64,000 bases of DNA from CAVPLM01 sp963713545. Lineage in GTDB: Bacteria > Actinomycetota > Thermoleophilia > RBG-16-64-13. The notes under the pieces are model-generated. The model had not been told where the DNA came from, ran no database searches, and saw nothing but the letters and a program-made list of their open reading frames with translations. Below, piece by piece: positions 43,668 through 52,798 of the stretch. Made by a program: the position numbers and the translations under genes. Position 1 is the stretch's first letter; each line of letters begins with the position of its first letter. The stretch is taken from assembly GCA_963713545.1 (NCBI GenBank), contig CAVQME010000014.1, forward strand, positions 124,001 to 188,000. The letters run 5' to 3'.

Positions 43668-44093
43668 ATGACTCTGATCGCGCATTTCCAGCTCGCAAGC
43701 GAGTCCGAGGATACCGCCTGCTACGAAGAGCGGACTGAGGAAGGCCATCCCCTGGTTATAGGGACTCTCTGCATTCAGAACTGGGCTTTGCCTCAGCCGA
43801 TCCCCTCCTCTCTTAGAGTCGCCCTCGACTTCTTCAGCGCGGCTCACCCTTCCACTCGTGCCGTTCGGCAACCGCCGGGCAGAGAGTCTACGGGCGAAAA
43901 GCTGGTAGCAGTGGGGAAATCGGTGACCGTCATCAAGGACACTGCGGCGAGCCTGATCCACCCCCCCGAGTTCCTGGAGCAGTATCTCGGCAGGACCGGA
44001 ACCGTGTTGTGGACCACAGCCGACGGTGCGATGGTCAAGTTCGACGACTCAGCCACCTGGTTTGCGTACACTGAGCTGCAGGCGGCCGAATAG
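43668..44093 (+). CDS. Hypothetical protein with possible SH3-like C-terminus
   Basis: 141 residues from ATG 43668. No signal or membrane span. The last ~65 residues (AVGKSVTVIKDTAASLIHPPEFLEQYLGRTGTVLWTTADGAMVKFDDSATWFAYTELQ) have the strand-turn pattern of an SH3-like barrel such as that in nitrile hydratase beta subunits or KOW proteins. The N-terminal half is not recognised. It is a single gene, followed after 104 bases by the phosphoglycerate mutase gene. Confidence 0.55.
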   Translation: MTLIAHFQLASESEDTACYEERTEEGHPLVIGTLCIQNWALPQPIPSSLRVALDFFSAAHPSTRAVRQPPGRESTGEKLVAVGKSVTVIKDTAASLIHPPEFLEQYLGRTGTVLWTTADGAMVKFDDSATWFAYTELQAAE

Positions 44094-44128
44094 AGCCTTC
44101 TCCAGGTCGCGTCCTTGGCACAACCGCA

Positions 44129-44134
44129 TATAAT
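44129..44134 (+). promoter_or_regulatory. Consensus -10 TATAAT before apgM
   Basis: A perfect TATAAT, with no good -35 at the proper distance. The transcript would have a leader of about 60 bases. Confidence 0.4.
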
Positions 44135-44197
44135 GGAGCCCGTTCACAGGGAAGCCGCGGGAGGCCCTCCGGGGCTGGATAAGTGGGACGGTCGCTG

Positions 44198-45451
44198 GTG
44201 AAGTACGTGGTGCTGATAGTCGACGGAGCGTCCGGATGGCCGTTGGCCGCTCTCGGGGATCACACGTCGCTGGAGGCGGCGCATACGCCCAATCTCGACC
44301 GCCTGGCGAGCGAGGCGACGGTGGGCATGGCTCACACCGTGCCGCAGGGTATGGAGGCCTCGAGCGCCGTGGCGTGCATGAGCGTCCTGGGATTCGATCC
44401 GAGCCTGTACTACGCAGGCCGAGGTCCGATAGAGGCCATGGCCATGGGGATCGATCTAGCTCCGGGGCAGGTCGCGATGCGCTGCAACCTTGTGAGCGTG
44501 ACCGGCGGGGTCATGGCCAGCTACTCGGCGGGGAACATCTCGTCGACCGAAGCCGCGGAACTAGTGTCCGCCCTGCAGGAGAACCTGGGCGACGAGCGCT
44601 TCGCCTTTCATAGCGGGGTGGGATTCCGCCATATCCTGACGGTCCGGGACGGGGGGGAGTTGCTGGAGACGACCTTCATCCCGCCGCACGACATCACCGA
44701 CCAACCGGTGGCCGGCCGCGGGCCCGTGGGCCCCGGCGCCGGCTTGGCTTTGTCCCTGATGGAGCGGTCCAAAACGGTACTGGCCGGGCATCCCGTCAAT
44801 GAGGCTCGTGTCGCCCGCGGACAACTCCCTGCGACTCAGATCTGGCTCTTCTGGCCCGGGATGCGACCGGATGCCATGCCGACCTTCGGCGAGGCCTATG
44901 AGGGGAAGAAGGCCGCCCTCAATTCGGCCGTGGATCTTCTGCGCGGCTTGGCTCTGCAGACGGGCATCGACTTCATCTCCATCCCGGGGGTCACCGACGG
45001 GCTCGACAACGATTTCGCGGGGCAGATGGCGGGCGCGCTGGATGCGTTGGCCGATCACGATGTGGTGTTCGTACACGTTGAAGCGCCCGACGAATGCTCG
45101 CATGCGGGCGATGTGGCAGGGAAGGTGCGGGCGATCGAAGAAGTCGACCGGCTCATGGTGCCCCAGATAGTCGCGTTGGCCGAGGGGCGTGCCGGGGAAG
45201 GCGCCGGCGGCCGTTCTGCCGATGGAGGAGAGGGAGTGAGCCTGCTGGTGCTCCCCGACCATCCCACCCCACTCGAGATCAAGACCCACGTGGGCGAGCC
45301 GGTCCCCTTCCTCATGTGGGGGCCTGGGTTCGAAGCCAACGGCGCGGCGGCCTTCACCGAGACGGAAGCCCGGGCCACGGGCTTGGCCGTGGCGCCGGGC
45401 CACTTGCTCATGAAAAGGCTGCTATCCGAGCGCTGCGAGGGCGGCGGCTAA
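44198..45451 (+). CDS. apgM: Cofactor-independent phosphoglycerate mutase, archaeal type (ApgM)
   Basis: 417 residues from GTG 44198, where the family N-terminus VKYVVLIVDGASGWPLAALG begins; GTG 44183 is an alternative. Alkaline-phosphatase superfamily metalloenzyme interconverting 3- and 2-phosphoglycerate. Conserved blocks: SLEAAHTPNLDRLA, GFDPSLYYAGRGPIEAM, MRCNLVSV, FVHVEAPDECSHAGD (metal His/Asp) and LLVLPDHPTPLEIKTHVGEPVPF. The phosphoserine loop reads GMEASSAVACMSVLG. An alternative annotation for this group is homoserine kinase-like, from old archaeal naming. A hairpin with T4 follows the stop. Confidence 0.88.
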   Translation: MKYVVLIVDGASGWPLAALGDHTSLEAAHTPNLDRLASEATVGMAHTVPQGMEASSAVACMSVLGFDPSLYYAGRGPIEAMAMGIDLAPGQVAMRCNLVSVTGGVMASYSAGNISSTEAAELVSALQENLGDERFAFHSGVGFRHILTVRDGGELLETTFIPPHDITDQPVAGRGPVGPGAGLALSLMERSKTVLAGHPVNEARVARGQLPATQIWLFWPGMRPDAMPTFGEAYEGKKAALNSAVDLLRGLALQTGIDFISIPGVTDGLDNDFAGQMAGALDALADHDVVFVHVEAPDECSHAGDVAGKVRAIEEVDRLMVPQIVALAEGRAGEGAGGRSADGGEGVSLLVLPDHPTPLEIKTHVGEPVPFLMWGPGFEANGAAAFTETEARATGLAVAPGHLLMKRLLSERCEGGG

Positions 45452-45456
45452 GACTT

Positions 45457-45473
45457 CCCGCCGGGCGGGTTTT
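45457..45473 (+). terminator. Intrinsic terminator of apgM
   Basis: CCCGC-CCG-GCGGG followed by TTTT, starting 6 bases after the apgM stop. The stem is short but GC-only. Confidence 0.6.
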
Positions 45474-45555
45474 GCGTCCCGCGATGCACCATGCGGCGCG
45501 CGGCTCGCCTTGAGCCCCGCGCCCACGCTCGGGGCGCCGCTCCGGGGGCCCCCGA

Positions 45556-45717
45556 TCAGGCCATCTTCTCGAATTCGTCCTTGCTGGCGCCGCAGTCCGG
45601 GCATTCCCAGTCATCGGGCAGGTCTTCAAAGGCGGTTCCGGGCGCGATCCCTTGAGTGGAGTCGCCCACCTCGGGGTCGTAGACATATCCGCACAACAGG
45701 CACTGCCACTTGTCCAT
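45556..45717 (-). CDS. Rubredoxin
   Basis: 53 residues from ATG 45717, with AAAGGA upstream. The two iron-binding loops are CLLCGYVYDPEVGD and CPDCGASKDEFEKM, both C-x2-C-G. The middle block PGTAFEDLPDDWECP is standard. Rubredoxins carry single electrons via one Fe(Cys)4 centre, often to reductases that remove oxygen or peroxide. It lies alone, convergent with apgM. The flavin/Fe-S enzymes elsewhere in the window could be partners, but nothing links them directly. Confidence 0.95.
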   Translation of the reverse strand: MDKWQCLLCGYVYDPEVGDSTQGIAPGTAFEDLPDDWECPDCGASKDEFEKMA

Positions 45718-46171
45718 CGGTCAATCCTTTCTCTAGAGAGGCCGATCAGGTGGGGTGGTCCGACAGCCCCTTTTATCTCCATTTCCAAGGATATTCAATC
45801 CCTTGCCTCATCTCGACTCGCCTCTCTCGCTACCGGGGGCGATAATCGGACCGTGCGATCGCTGGGTGGAGTCGCCCGATTAGCGGCGATCTTTGCCGGC
45901 GCCCAAGCGGCGCCCGAGCCGCCCCCGGGCCGCGCCGCCGCCTGTTCAGCCGGCTGTCGCGGCAACGACTGCGCGGGGCGGGAAGAGGCGGCGTCTTTCT
46001 TGACTTACGCGGGCGGGGTTCGGTAGGATGAGGACTTGGATGAAGCCCCCGGGACCCTGTCCCTCGTTCTCTCTCAGGTGCTCACAGGTGGTCGTACGCC
46101 TGTGCCCTGGACGAGAGGCTTTTTCCGTCTACATACAACGCCGCGAGCGCTAGAGAAGGAGGCAACGCTGC
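45718..46171 (+). promoter_or_regulatory. hppA upstream region with promoter and leader hairpin
   Basis: 454 bases without a gene. TTGACT at 46000-46005 and TAGGAT at 46024-46029 (18-base spacer) form a plausible promoter pointing to hppA. The ~135-base leader can fold CACAGG (46083-46088) onto CCTGTG (46099-46104), extended by one more pair. It does not match a known riboswitch. AAGGAGG at 46156-46162 is the hppA ribosome site. The left half is GC-rich and featureless. Confidence 0.5.
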
Positions 46172-48657
46172 ATGGAAGGTAAACCACCCAAAGCGCCGTC
46201 GCGCCGCTGGAAGAGACTGGCTCTCTTCCTGAGCGCATTGGTGCTCTCCACCCTGGGCTTGGCGCCCGCCGCCCTGGCTCAGGAGAGCACGGGGGGGAAG
46301 CGAATCTTATCCTGCCTGATCTGGGACAGGTCAGCTTCCACGGGATCTCAGGTCAGCTCCTCCTGGCGCTGGGACTGATCATCTGCGCCCTGGGTCTCGT
46401 GTTCGGCCTCGTCATCTTCTATCAAGTTCGCAAGCTCCCCGCCCACAGATCGATGCGGGAGATCTCCGAGCTGATATGGCAGACCTGCAAGACTTATCTT
46501 CTCCAACAGGGTCGCTTCTTGATCCTGCTGTGGGTGTTCATCGCCATCGTCATCGGGGTCTACTTCGGGATCTTGAGCGATTTCACCGGTGTGAAGGTGC
46601 TCGTCATCCTCCTCTTCAGCATCGTCGGGATCCTCGGTAGCTACGGCGTGGCCTGGTTCGGCATCCGGATCAATACCTACGCCAACTCGCGCACGGCTTT
46701 CGAGAGCCTTCGGGGTAAGCCGTACGGCATTCACGCCATCCCGATGCGCTCGGGCATGAGCGTCGGCATGATGCTCATCAGCGTCGAGCTGATCATCATG
46801 CTCATCATCCTCCTGTGGATCCCCCGCGACTATGCCGGCGCGTGCTTCATCGGCTTCGCCATCGGCGAGTCCCTCGGTGCGGCCGCCTTGCGGATCGCCG
46901 GCGGTATCTTCACCAAGATCGCCGACATCGGCTCCGACCTCATGAAGATCGTCTTCAACATCAAAGAAGACGATGCTCGTAACCCCGGCGTCATCGCAGA
47001 CTGCACGGGTGACAACGCAGGCGACTCCGTGGGCCCCAGCGCCGACGGTTTCGAGACCTACGGTGTCACCGGCGTGGCCCTCATCACCTTCATCATCCTC
47101 GCCGTCGAGGAACCGCTCGTCCAGATCTCGCTCCTCGTGTGGATCTTCGCCATGCGCGTGATGATGATCGTCTCGAGCGGCGGCTCCTACTTCCTCAACG
47201 CCGCCATAACGAAGGCTCGATACAAGGACGCCGACAAGATGAACTTCGAGGCTCCCCTGACCTCGCTGGTCTGGATCACCTCGATCGTGTCCATCATCCT
47301 GACCTTCGTGGTGTCGTACTTCCTGATCGGAGGCAACACCGATATCGGCCAGGCGCACCCCGATTACTGGTGGCTGCTTTCCATCATCATCAGCATGGGC
47401 ACCCTAGCCGGGGCTCTGATTCCCGAATTGGTCAAGGTGTTCACCTCCACCAAGTCGGCCCACGTGAAGGAAGTGGTCGCCTCGACCAAAGAGGGCGGGG
47501 CCTCGCTGAACATCCTCAGCGGCTTTGTGTCCGGCAACTTCAGCGCCTACTACATCGGTTTCACCATCATGGTCCTGATGGGCATCGGCTACATCGTGAG
47601 CACGCAGGGTCTCGACGCGATCATGTTGGCGCCGGCCGTGTTCGCCTTCGGTCTGGTGGCCTTCGGCTTCTTGGGCATGGGCCCGGTGACCATCGCCGTG
47701 GACTCCTACGGACCGGTCACCGATAACGCTCAGTCGGTCTACGAGCTCTCCACCATCGAGGAGATCCCGGGCATCGCCGCCGAGATCAAGGGCGACTTCG
47801 GCTTCGAGCCCAACTTCGATGTGGCCAAAGACAACCTGGAGGAGAACGACGGCGCGGGGAACACCTTCAAAGCCACGGCCAAGCCGGTGCTTATCGGCAC
47901 CGCCGTTGTCGGCGCGACTACGATGATCTTCGCGATCATCATGGCCCTCACCGACGGTCTCACCGCCAAGCTCGAGAATCTGTCGCTCATGCATCCCCCG
48001 TTCCTCCTGGGTATCATCATGGGTGGCGCCATGATCTACTGGTTCACCGGTGCCGCCACCCAGGCTGTGACCACCGGCGCTTACCGCGCTGTGGAGTTCA
48101 TCAAGCGCAACATCAACCTTGAGAGCGGCGCGACCAGGGCTTCGGCCGAGGACAGCAAGAAGGTCGTAGCGATCTGCACGCAGTACGCTCAGAAAGGCAT
48201 GATCAACATCTTCCTGGCTGTGTTCTTCGGCACCCTTGCCTTCGCCTTCTTGGAGCCGTTCTTCTTCATCGGCTATCTGATCTCCATCGCCGTGTTCGGC
48301 CTCTTTCAGGCCATCTTCATGGCCAATGCCGGGGGAGCCTGGGACAACGCCAAGAAGATCGTCGAGGTCGACCTGAAGGAGAAGGGCACCGAACTGCATG
48401 CGGCTACCGTCATCGGCGACACAGTCGGCGACCCGTTCAAGGACACCTCGTCGGTGTCCATGAACCCGGTCATCAAGTTCACCACCCTTTTCGGTCTGCT
48501 GGCCGTGGAGCTGGCCGTGAGCATCGCCAACCGTCAAGGCGACCATGTGCTCACCTACATCCTCGCGGCCGTGTTCTTCGTGATCTCGGTCTTGTTCGTG
48601 ATGCGTTCGTTCTACTCCATGCGCATCAAGAAGGAAAAAGCCGGAGCTGAGGGCTGA
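46172..48657 (+). CDS. hppA: Membrane-bound ion-pumping pyrophosphatase, frameshift near N-terminus
   Basis: From ATG 46172 comes a signal-like first span (RWKRLALFLSALVLSTLGLAPAALAQE). At the G7 run 46291-46297 the frame is lost; adding one G restores EANLILPDLGQVSFHGISGQLLLALGLI and the rest, about 829 residues. The intact part read alone starts at 46399 (752 residues). About 16 spans. The pyrophosphate site reads IADCTGDNAGDSVGPSADGFETYG instead of the usual DNVGDNVGDCAGM, and GNTFKATAKP has Lys where potassium-dependent enzymes have Ala. This marks the divergent mPPase subgroup (some are sodium-regulated proton pumps) and suggests potassium independence. It pumps H+ and/or Na+ using PPi. 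Confidence 0.88.
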
Positions 48658-48658
48658 G

Positions 48659-48698
48659 ATGTGGTGTCGCGGCGCCTGCGGGCGCCGCGACACCACAT
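48659..48698. terminator. Perfect 18-bp hairpin after hppA
   Basis: ATGTGGTGTCGCGGCGCC (48659-48676) pairs perfectly with 48681-48698 over the loop TGCG, starting 1 base after the hppA stop. No T-tract follows, so it may act as a mRNA 3'-end protector or Rho-type stop more than an intrinsic terminator. Confidence 0.65.
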
Positions 48699-48709
48699 GA
48701 CGTGAGTCT

Positions 48710-48747
48710 GGGGCCGCTTGCCGCACCCCGGTGCGGCAAGCGGCCCC
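48710..48747. terminator. Second perfect 18-bp hairpin, probable terminator
   Basis: GGGGCCGCTTGCCGCACC (48710-48727) pairs perfectly with 48730-48747, followed by GTTTC. It is the second of two tandem stems in the hppA-kimA gap. Confidence 0.6.
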
Positions 48748-48757
48748 GTTTCATGTC

Positions 48758-48786
48758 TTGACTCCGGCCGCGCGACGGCGGATAAA
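48758..48786 (+). promoter_or_regulatory. Promoter of first KimA-like gene
   Basis: TTGACT at 48758-48763 and GATAAA at 48781-48786, 17 bases apart, immediately after the tandem hairpins. Confidence 0.4.
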
Positions 48787-48849
48787 TGGAGCCGTGCGCT
48801 GCCAGAGTCTTTGTGACTACATGACTTAGAGGAGTGTGTGGGTGCCTCT

Positions 48850-50712
48850 ATGATGAAACGGGCTTTGCTCGGCCGGCCTATCGCCACCGCTGAGGAGATG
48901 CAGGAGCGGCTGCCCAAGAAGTTCGCGCTGCCGGTCTTCGCTTCAGATGCGATCTCATCCACCGCGTACGCGACGGAAGAGATCCTGCTCGCCCTGGTCC
49001 TGGCCGGTGTCGCGGCGGTCACGCTGTCCATATACATAGCGATAGCGGTCGTAGTCCTTTTGGCCTTCGTCGCCCTTTCCTATCAGCAGACGGTGCACGC
49101 ATACCCGAACGGGGGCGGCTCCTATGTCGTAAGCCGAGAGAACCTCGGTCTGGCGCCCGGGACCGTGGCCGCCGGATCGCTTATGGTGGACTACGTGATG
49201 ACGGTCGCCGTGAGCGTGGCTTCCGGGGTCGCGGCCATCATTGCAGCTTTCCCTGTCCTGGAGAGCTGGCGGGTCTACATCTGCATAGCCCTCATCATCC
49301 TAGTCGCTCTCGCCAACCTGCGTGGAGTACGGGAGTCGGGCCGCTTCTTCTCCATTCCCACGTATCTGTTCGTTCTCCTGTGCGGTGGACTCGTGGTTGT
49401 GGGCTTCATCCGCTGGGTGATGGGCGACCTGGAGCCGCAGGCAATAGACGAAAGCGGCAGCACTCTGCAGGGGATGGCGCTTCTGTGGATCGTCCTACGC
49501 GCCTTCTCCGGAGGATGCTCGGCGATGACAGGTACAGAGGCCATCGCTAACGCGGTACCCGCCTTCAAGCCACCTGAGAGCAAGAACGCCTCGATCACCC
49601 TGGGCGTGATGGCCAGCATCCTGGCTTTTCTCCTGCTCGGTGTCACGGCGCTGGCGCAGGTCCTGCACATCGTTCCGCAAGACGGGACTACGGTCCTCGG
49701 CGAGATAGGTCACGCTGTGTTTGGGGGAGGCTTCTTCTACTACGCGCTGCAGATAGCCACGATGGCCATCTTGATTCTCGCTGCCAATACCAGCTTCACC
49801 GGCTTCCCTCGCTTGGCTTCAGTGCTTGCCCGCGACGGTCTGATGCCGCGGCAGTTCATGAACCGGGGAGACAAGCTGGTCTTCTCCAACGGCATCATCG
49901 GGCTGACCGTCGCAGCGATCGTGGTCCTGGTAGTCTTCCGGGCGCAAGTCCACAGCCTGATACCGCTCTACGCCGTGGGAGTGTTCACCAGCTTCACTCT
50001 GTCGCAGACGGGGATGGTGGTGCACTGGCGCCGGTTGCGGACGGAAGGCTGGCGCCATCGGGCGGCGATGAACGGTATCGGCGCCTTCCTCACTGGCATC
50101 GTCACCATCGTCGTGCTGGTCACGAAATTCGTCCACGGCGCCTATCTAGTGGTCATCGCGGTGGCGGTTCTGGTGGCCGCCTTCTATACCGTGCGCCGTC
50201 ACTACACCCGGGTCGCGCGTTTTCTCGAACCCCAGAACCCCGAGCAACTCGAGCGCCTGGGGAAAGTGGCGGTGTCCCGACCGCGTACCACTGTGGTCCT
50301 CTTCGTCTCGCAGGTCAACGAACTCACGGCTCGTTCTTTGGCCCTGGGCCGCGGGTTGTCGCCCGACGATTTCCATGCTGTCACCATCGCCAGCGACCCG
50401 GAAAGGGTACTCGCGCTGCAACGGACCTGGGCGGAGATGGAGATCGACGTGCCCCTTGTGGTCGTCGATTCGCCTTATCGTGAATTCACCCGGCCGGCTT
50501 TGGAGTACATCCGGTCTCTTCGCCCGAGCCGTCGTCACACTGTGACTGTGATCATCCCGGAGTTCGTGGTAGAGCACTGGTGGGAGAACTTTCTTCACAA
50601 CCAGAGCGCTCTCCGTCTAAAGGCGGCTCTGCTGAGCGTGCGTTGGGTGGTCGTGATCAGCATTCCCTTCCATGTCGGCGGAGAGGACGAGGCCGAACCG
50701 GACTTCTGGTAG
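48850..50712 (+). CDS. KimA-like potassium transporter (APC superfamily), copy 1
   Basis: About 620 residues. Twelve membrane spans of the APC fold fill residues 30-460 (SDAISSTAYATEEILLAL in helix 1, HAYPNGGGSYVVSRENLG, GTEAIANAVPAFKPPESKNA). The C-terminal ~150 residues are a cytoplasmic USP-like domain (RPRTTVVLFVSQVNELTARSLALGRGLSPDDFHAVTI, VDSPYREFTRPALEYI). This layout and the motifs are those of Bacillus KimA (YdaO), a high-affinity potassium/proton symporter shut down by c-di-AMP. Many homologues are annotated only as amino-acid permeases. ATG 48850/48853 aligns with the paralogue; GTG 48838 is possible. A near-copy follows directly. Confidence 0.82.
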   Translation: MMKRALLGRPIATAEEMQERLPKKFALPVFASDAISSTAYATEEILLALVLAGVAAVTLSIYIAIAVVVLLAFVALSYQQTVHAYPNGGGSYVVSRENLGLAPGTVAAGSLMVDYVMTVAVSVASGVAAIIAAFPVLESWRVYICIALIILVALANLRGVRESGRFFSIPTYLFVLLCGGLVVVGFIRWVMGDLEPQAIDESGSTLQGMALLWIVLRAFSGGCSAMTGTEAIANAVPAFKPPESKNASITLGVMASILAFLLLGVTALAQVLHIVPQDGTTVLGEIGHAVFGGGFFYYALQIATMAILILAANTSFTGFPRLASVLARDGLMPRQFMNRGDKLVFSNGIIGLTVAAIVVLVVFRAQVHSLIPLYAVGVFTSFTLSQTGMVVHWRRLRTEGWRHRAAMNGIGAFLTGIVTIVVLVTKFVHGAYLVVIAVAVLVAAFYTVRRHYTRVARFLEPQNPEQLERLGKVAVSRPRTTVVLFVSQVNELTARSLALGRGLSPDDFHAVTIASDPERVLALQRTWAEMEIDVPLVVVDSPYREFTRPALEYIRSLRPSRRHTVTVIIPEFVVEHWWENFLHNQSALRLKAALLSVRWVVVISIPFHVGGEDEAEPDFW

Positions 50713-50730
50713 CCGCTGACTGGGCCGGTC

Positions 50731-50758
50731 TTGCGACTGCTGGGGGCGCTGATACAAT
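50731..50758 (+). promoter_or_regulatory. Promoter of second KimA-like gene
   Basis: TTGCGA at 50731-50736 and TACAAT at 50753-50758, 16 bases apart, within the 94-base gap. Confidence 0.4.
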
Positions 50759-50806
50759 TGCGGGCACTCGACGGGAAAGACTGGTAAGCCTACGAACACG
50801 TTTGGC

Positions 50807-52651
50807 ATGATCAAGCGGGCTCTGCTGGGCCGGCCCATAGCGACTGCCGAGGAGATGTACGAGCGGCTGCCCAAGAAGCTCGCTCTGCCGGTCTTTGCCT
50901 CCGATGCCATCTCCTCGACCGCGTACGCGACCGAAGAGATCCTGCTTGCTCTGATCCTGGCCGGTTCCCTCGCGTTGTCGTACTCATTGCCCGTGGCGAT
51001 GGCGGTAGCGTTCCTTCTGGCTATCGTGGCACTGTCCTATCAACAGACGGTGCACGCGTACCCCAGCGGTGGTGGGTCCTATATCGTAAGCCGGGAGAAT
51101 CTCGGGTTGGCTCCCGGCTTGGTAGCTGCTGCATCCCTGATGGTGGGATACGTTGCGACCGTGGCTGTCAGCGTGGCCTCGGGCGTGGCCGCCATCACTT
51201 CCGCATTTCCGGCCCTGTTCAAGTACAGGCTGATTTTGGCGGTCGTGCTGGTCATCCTGGTGGCACTGGCCAATCTTCGCGGGGTGAGGGAATCGGGCCG
51301 TCTTTTTGCGGTCCCCACGTACGCCTTCATGGTGCTCTGCGGGGGTTTGGTCATTGTAGGGGCGATCCGCTGGCTGATGGGCGACCTCCAGCAAGTCGAT
51401 GGCGGCGAGAGCGTCCCGGGCGTTCAGGAACTGACCCTCTTTCTGATTCTGAGGGCATTTGCCGGGGGGTGCGCAGCCATGACGGGCACAGAGGCGATAT
51501 CGAACGCAGTGCCCGCCTTCAAGCCTCCTGAGAGTAAGAACGCGGCCGCTACTCTGGGCATCATGGCCGCGGTGCTCGGTTTTTTGCTGATCGGCGTGAC
51601 AGGCATCTCGCAGGTGATCCACATCATCCCCCAGGCCGACGACACGGTACTCAGCCAAGCGGCTCGAGCGGTCTACGGTAACGGAGGATTCTTCTACTAC
51701 GCTCTCCAGATCGCCACGATGGCCATTCTTGTTCTAGGGGCGAACACGTGCTACGCGGGCTTCCCCCGCCTGTCCTCCGTGTTGGCGCGAGACGGGCTGA
51801 TGCCTCGACAGTTCATGAACCGGGGGGATCGTCTCGTCTTCTCGAACGGGATCATTGGCCTCACGGTCACTGCGATCGCGCTGATCGTCATCTTCGACGC
51901 CGACACTCACCGCATGATCCCGTTCTACGCGCTAGGAGTCTTCATCGGCTTCACGCTTTCCCAGGCCGGTATGGTCGTGCATTGGCGCAGGATCAGGACG
52001 AGCGGTTGGCGGCGTCGCGCTTCCATGAACACGCTCGGGGCCTTTCTGACCGGGGTTGTGGCCGTGGTGATCCTATCGACCAAGTTCGTAGAGGGGGCCT
52101 ATATAGTCGTCGTCGCGGTTCCCGTGCTGGTCGGCATCTTCTATGTGGTGCGGCGCCACTACGCGCGAGTGGCAGCTTTCCTGGAGCCTCAGGATCCGGA
52201 CCAGCTGGAGCGTCTGGGAAGAGTGGCGGTCTCCCGCCCAAGGACGACCGTGGTGCTCTTCGTATCTAGAGTCAACGAGTTGACCGCCCGCTCACTGGCC
52301 CTGGGACGCGGGCTCTCTCCTGACGACTTCCATGCGGCCACCATCGCCGGTGACCCGGAACAGGTGCTGGCACTGCAACGGACTTGGGAGGAGATGGAAA
52401 TCGACATCCCTCTCGTTGTCGTGGACTCGCCGTATCGGGAGTTCACCCGGCCGGCTGTCGAGTACGTCCGCTCCCTGGAACCAGGTGCAGACCACACGGT
52501 AACCGTCATCATTCCGGAGTTCGTCGTGGAGCATTGGTGGGAGAACCTCCTCCACAATCAGAACGCGCTCCGACTAAAGGCCGCGCTCCTTGGCGTGCCG
52601 TGGGTGGTGGTGATCAGCATCCCCTTCCACATCGGCGAGTACCCCACGTAG
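50807..52651 (+). CDS. KimA-like potassium transporter (APC superfamily), copy 2
   Basis: 614 residues from ATG 50807. It aligns with the preceding protein over its whole length with only a few indels, by eye about three-quarters identical, including SDAISSTAYATEEILLAL, VHAYPSGGGSYIVSRENLG, GTEAISNAVPAFKPPESKNA and the cytoplasmic tail VDSPYREFTRPAVEYV. The loop VDGGESVPGVQELTLF and the C-terminus (FHIGEYPT, shorter) differ most. A recent tandem duplication. Two versions may differ in affinity or regulation. No Shine-Dalgarno sequence is obvious. Potassium is the expected substrate by homology to KimA; an amino acid substrate is not excluded. Confidence 0.82.
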   Translation: MIKRALLGRPIATAEEMYERLPKKLALPVFASDAISSTAYATEEILLALILAGSLALSYSLPVAMAVAFLLAIVALSYQQTVHAYPSGGGSYIVSRENLGLAPGLVAAASLMVGYVATVAVSVASGVAAITSAFPALFKYRLILAVVLVILVALANLRGVRESGRLFAVPTYAFMVLCGGLVIVGAIRWLMGDLQQVDGGESVPGVQELTLFLILRAFAGGCAAMTGTEAISNAVPAFKPPESKNAAATLGIMAAVLGFLLIGVTGISQVIHIIPQADDTVLSQAARAVYGNGGFFYYALQIATMAILVLGANTCYAGFPRLSSVLARDGLMPRQFMNRGDRLVFSNGIIGLTVTAIALIVIFDADTHRMIPFYALGVFIGFTLSQAGMVVHWRRIRTSGWRRRASMNTLGAFLTGVVAVVILSTKFVEGAYIVVVAVPVLVGIFYVVRRHYARVAAFLEPQDPDQLERLGRVAVSRPRTTVVLFVSRVNELTARSLALGRGLSPDDFHAATIAGDPEQVLALQRTWEEMEIDIPLVVVDSPYREFTRPAVEYVRSLEPGADHTVTVIIPEFVVEHWWENLLHNQNALRLKAALLGVPWVVVISIPFHIGEYPT

Positions 52652-52686
52652 TCTAGAGCACGCGACCGGCGTAGCCCCGGCGGACC

Positions 52687-52716
52687 GCCGCGGGCTCCGC
52701 CTGGGGCTCCCGCGGC
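52687..52716. terminator. GC hairpin after second KimA-like gene
   Basis: GCCGCGGG (52687-52694) pairs with CCCGCGGC (52709-52716) over a 14-base loop. No T-tract. It separates the transporter gene from the hut operon. Confidence 0.35.
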
Positions 52717-52798
52717 CGCTGAGGAGGCACCGCCGATGTGCCCAAGAGTCGTGGCCCAGGCGTAGTATGGAAGATGGAAGTGATGTCGACCCGAGTGG

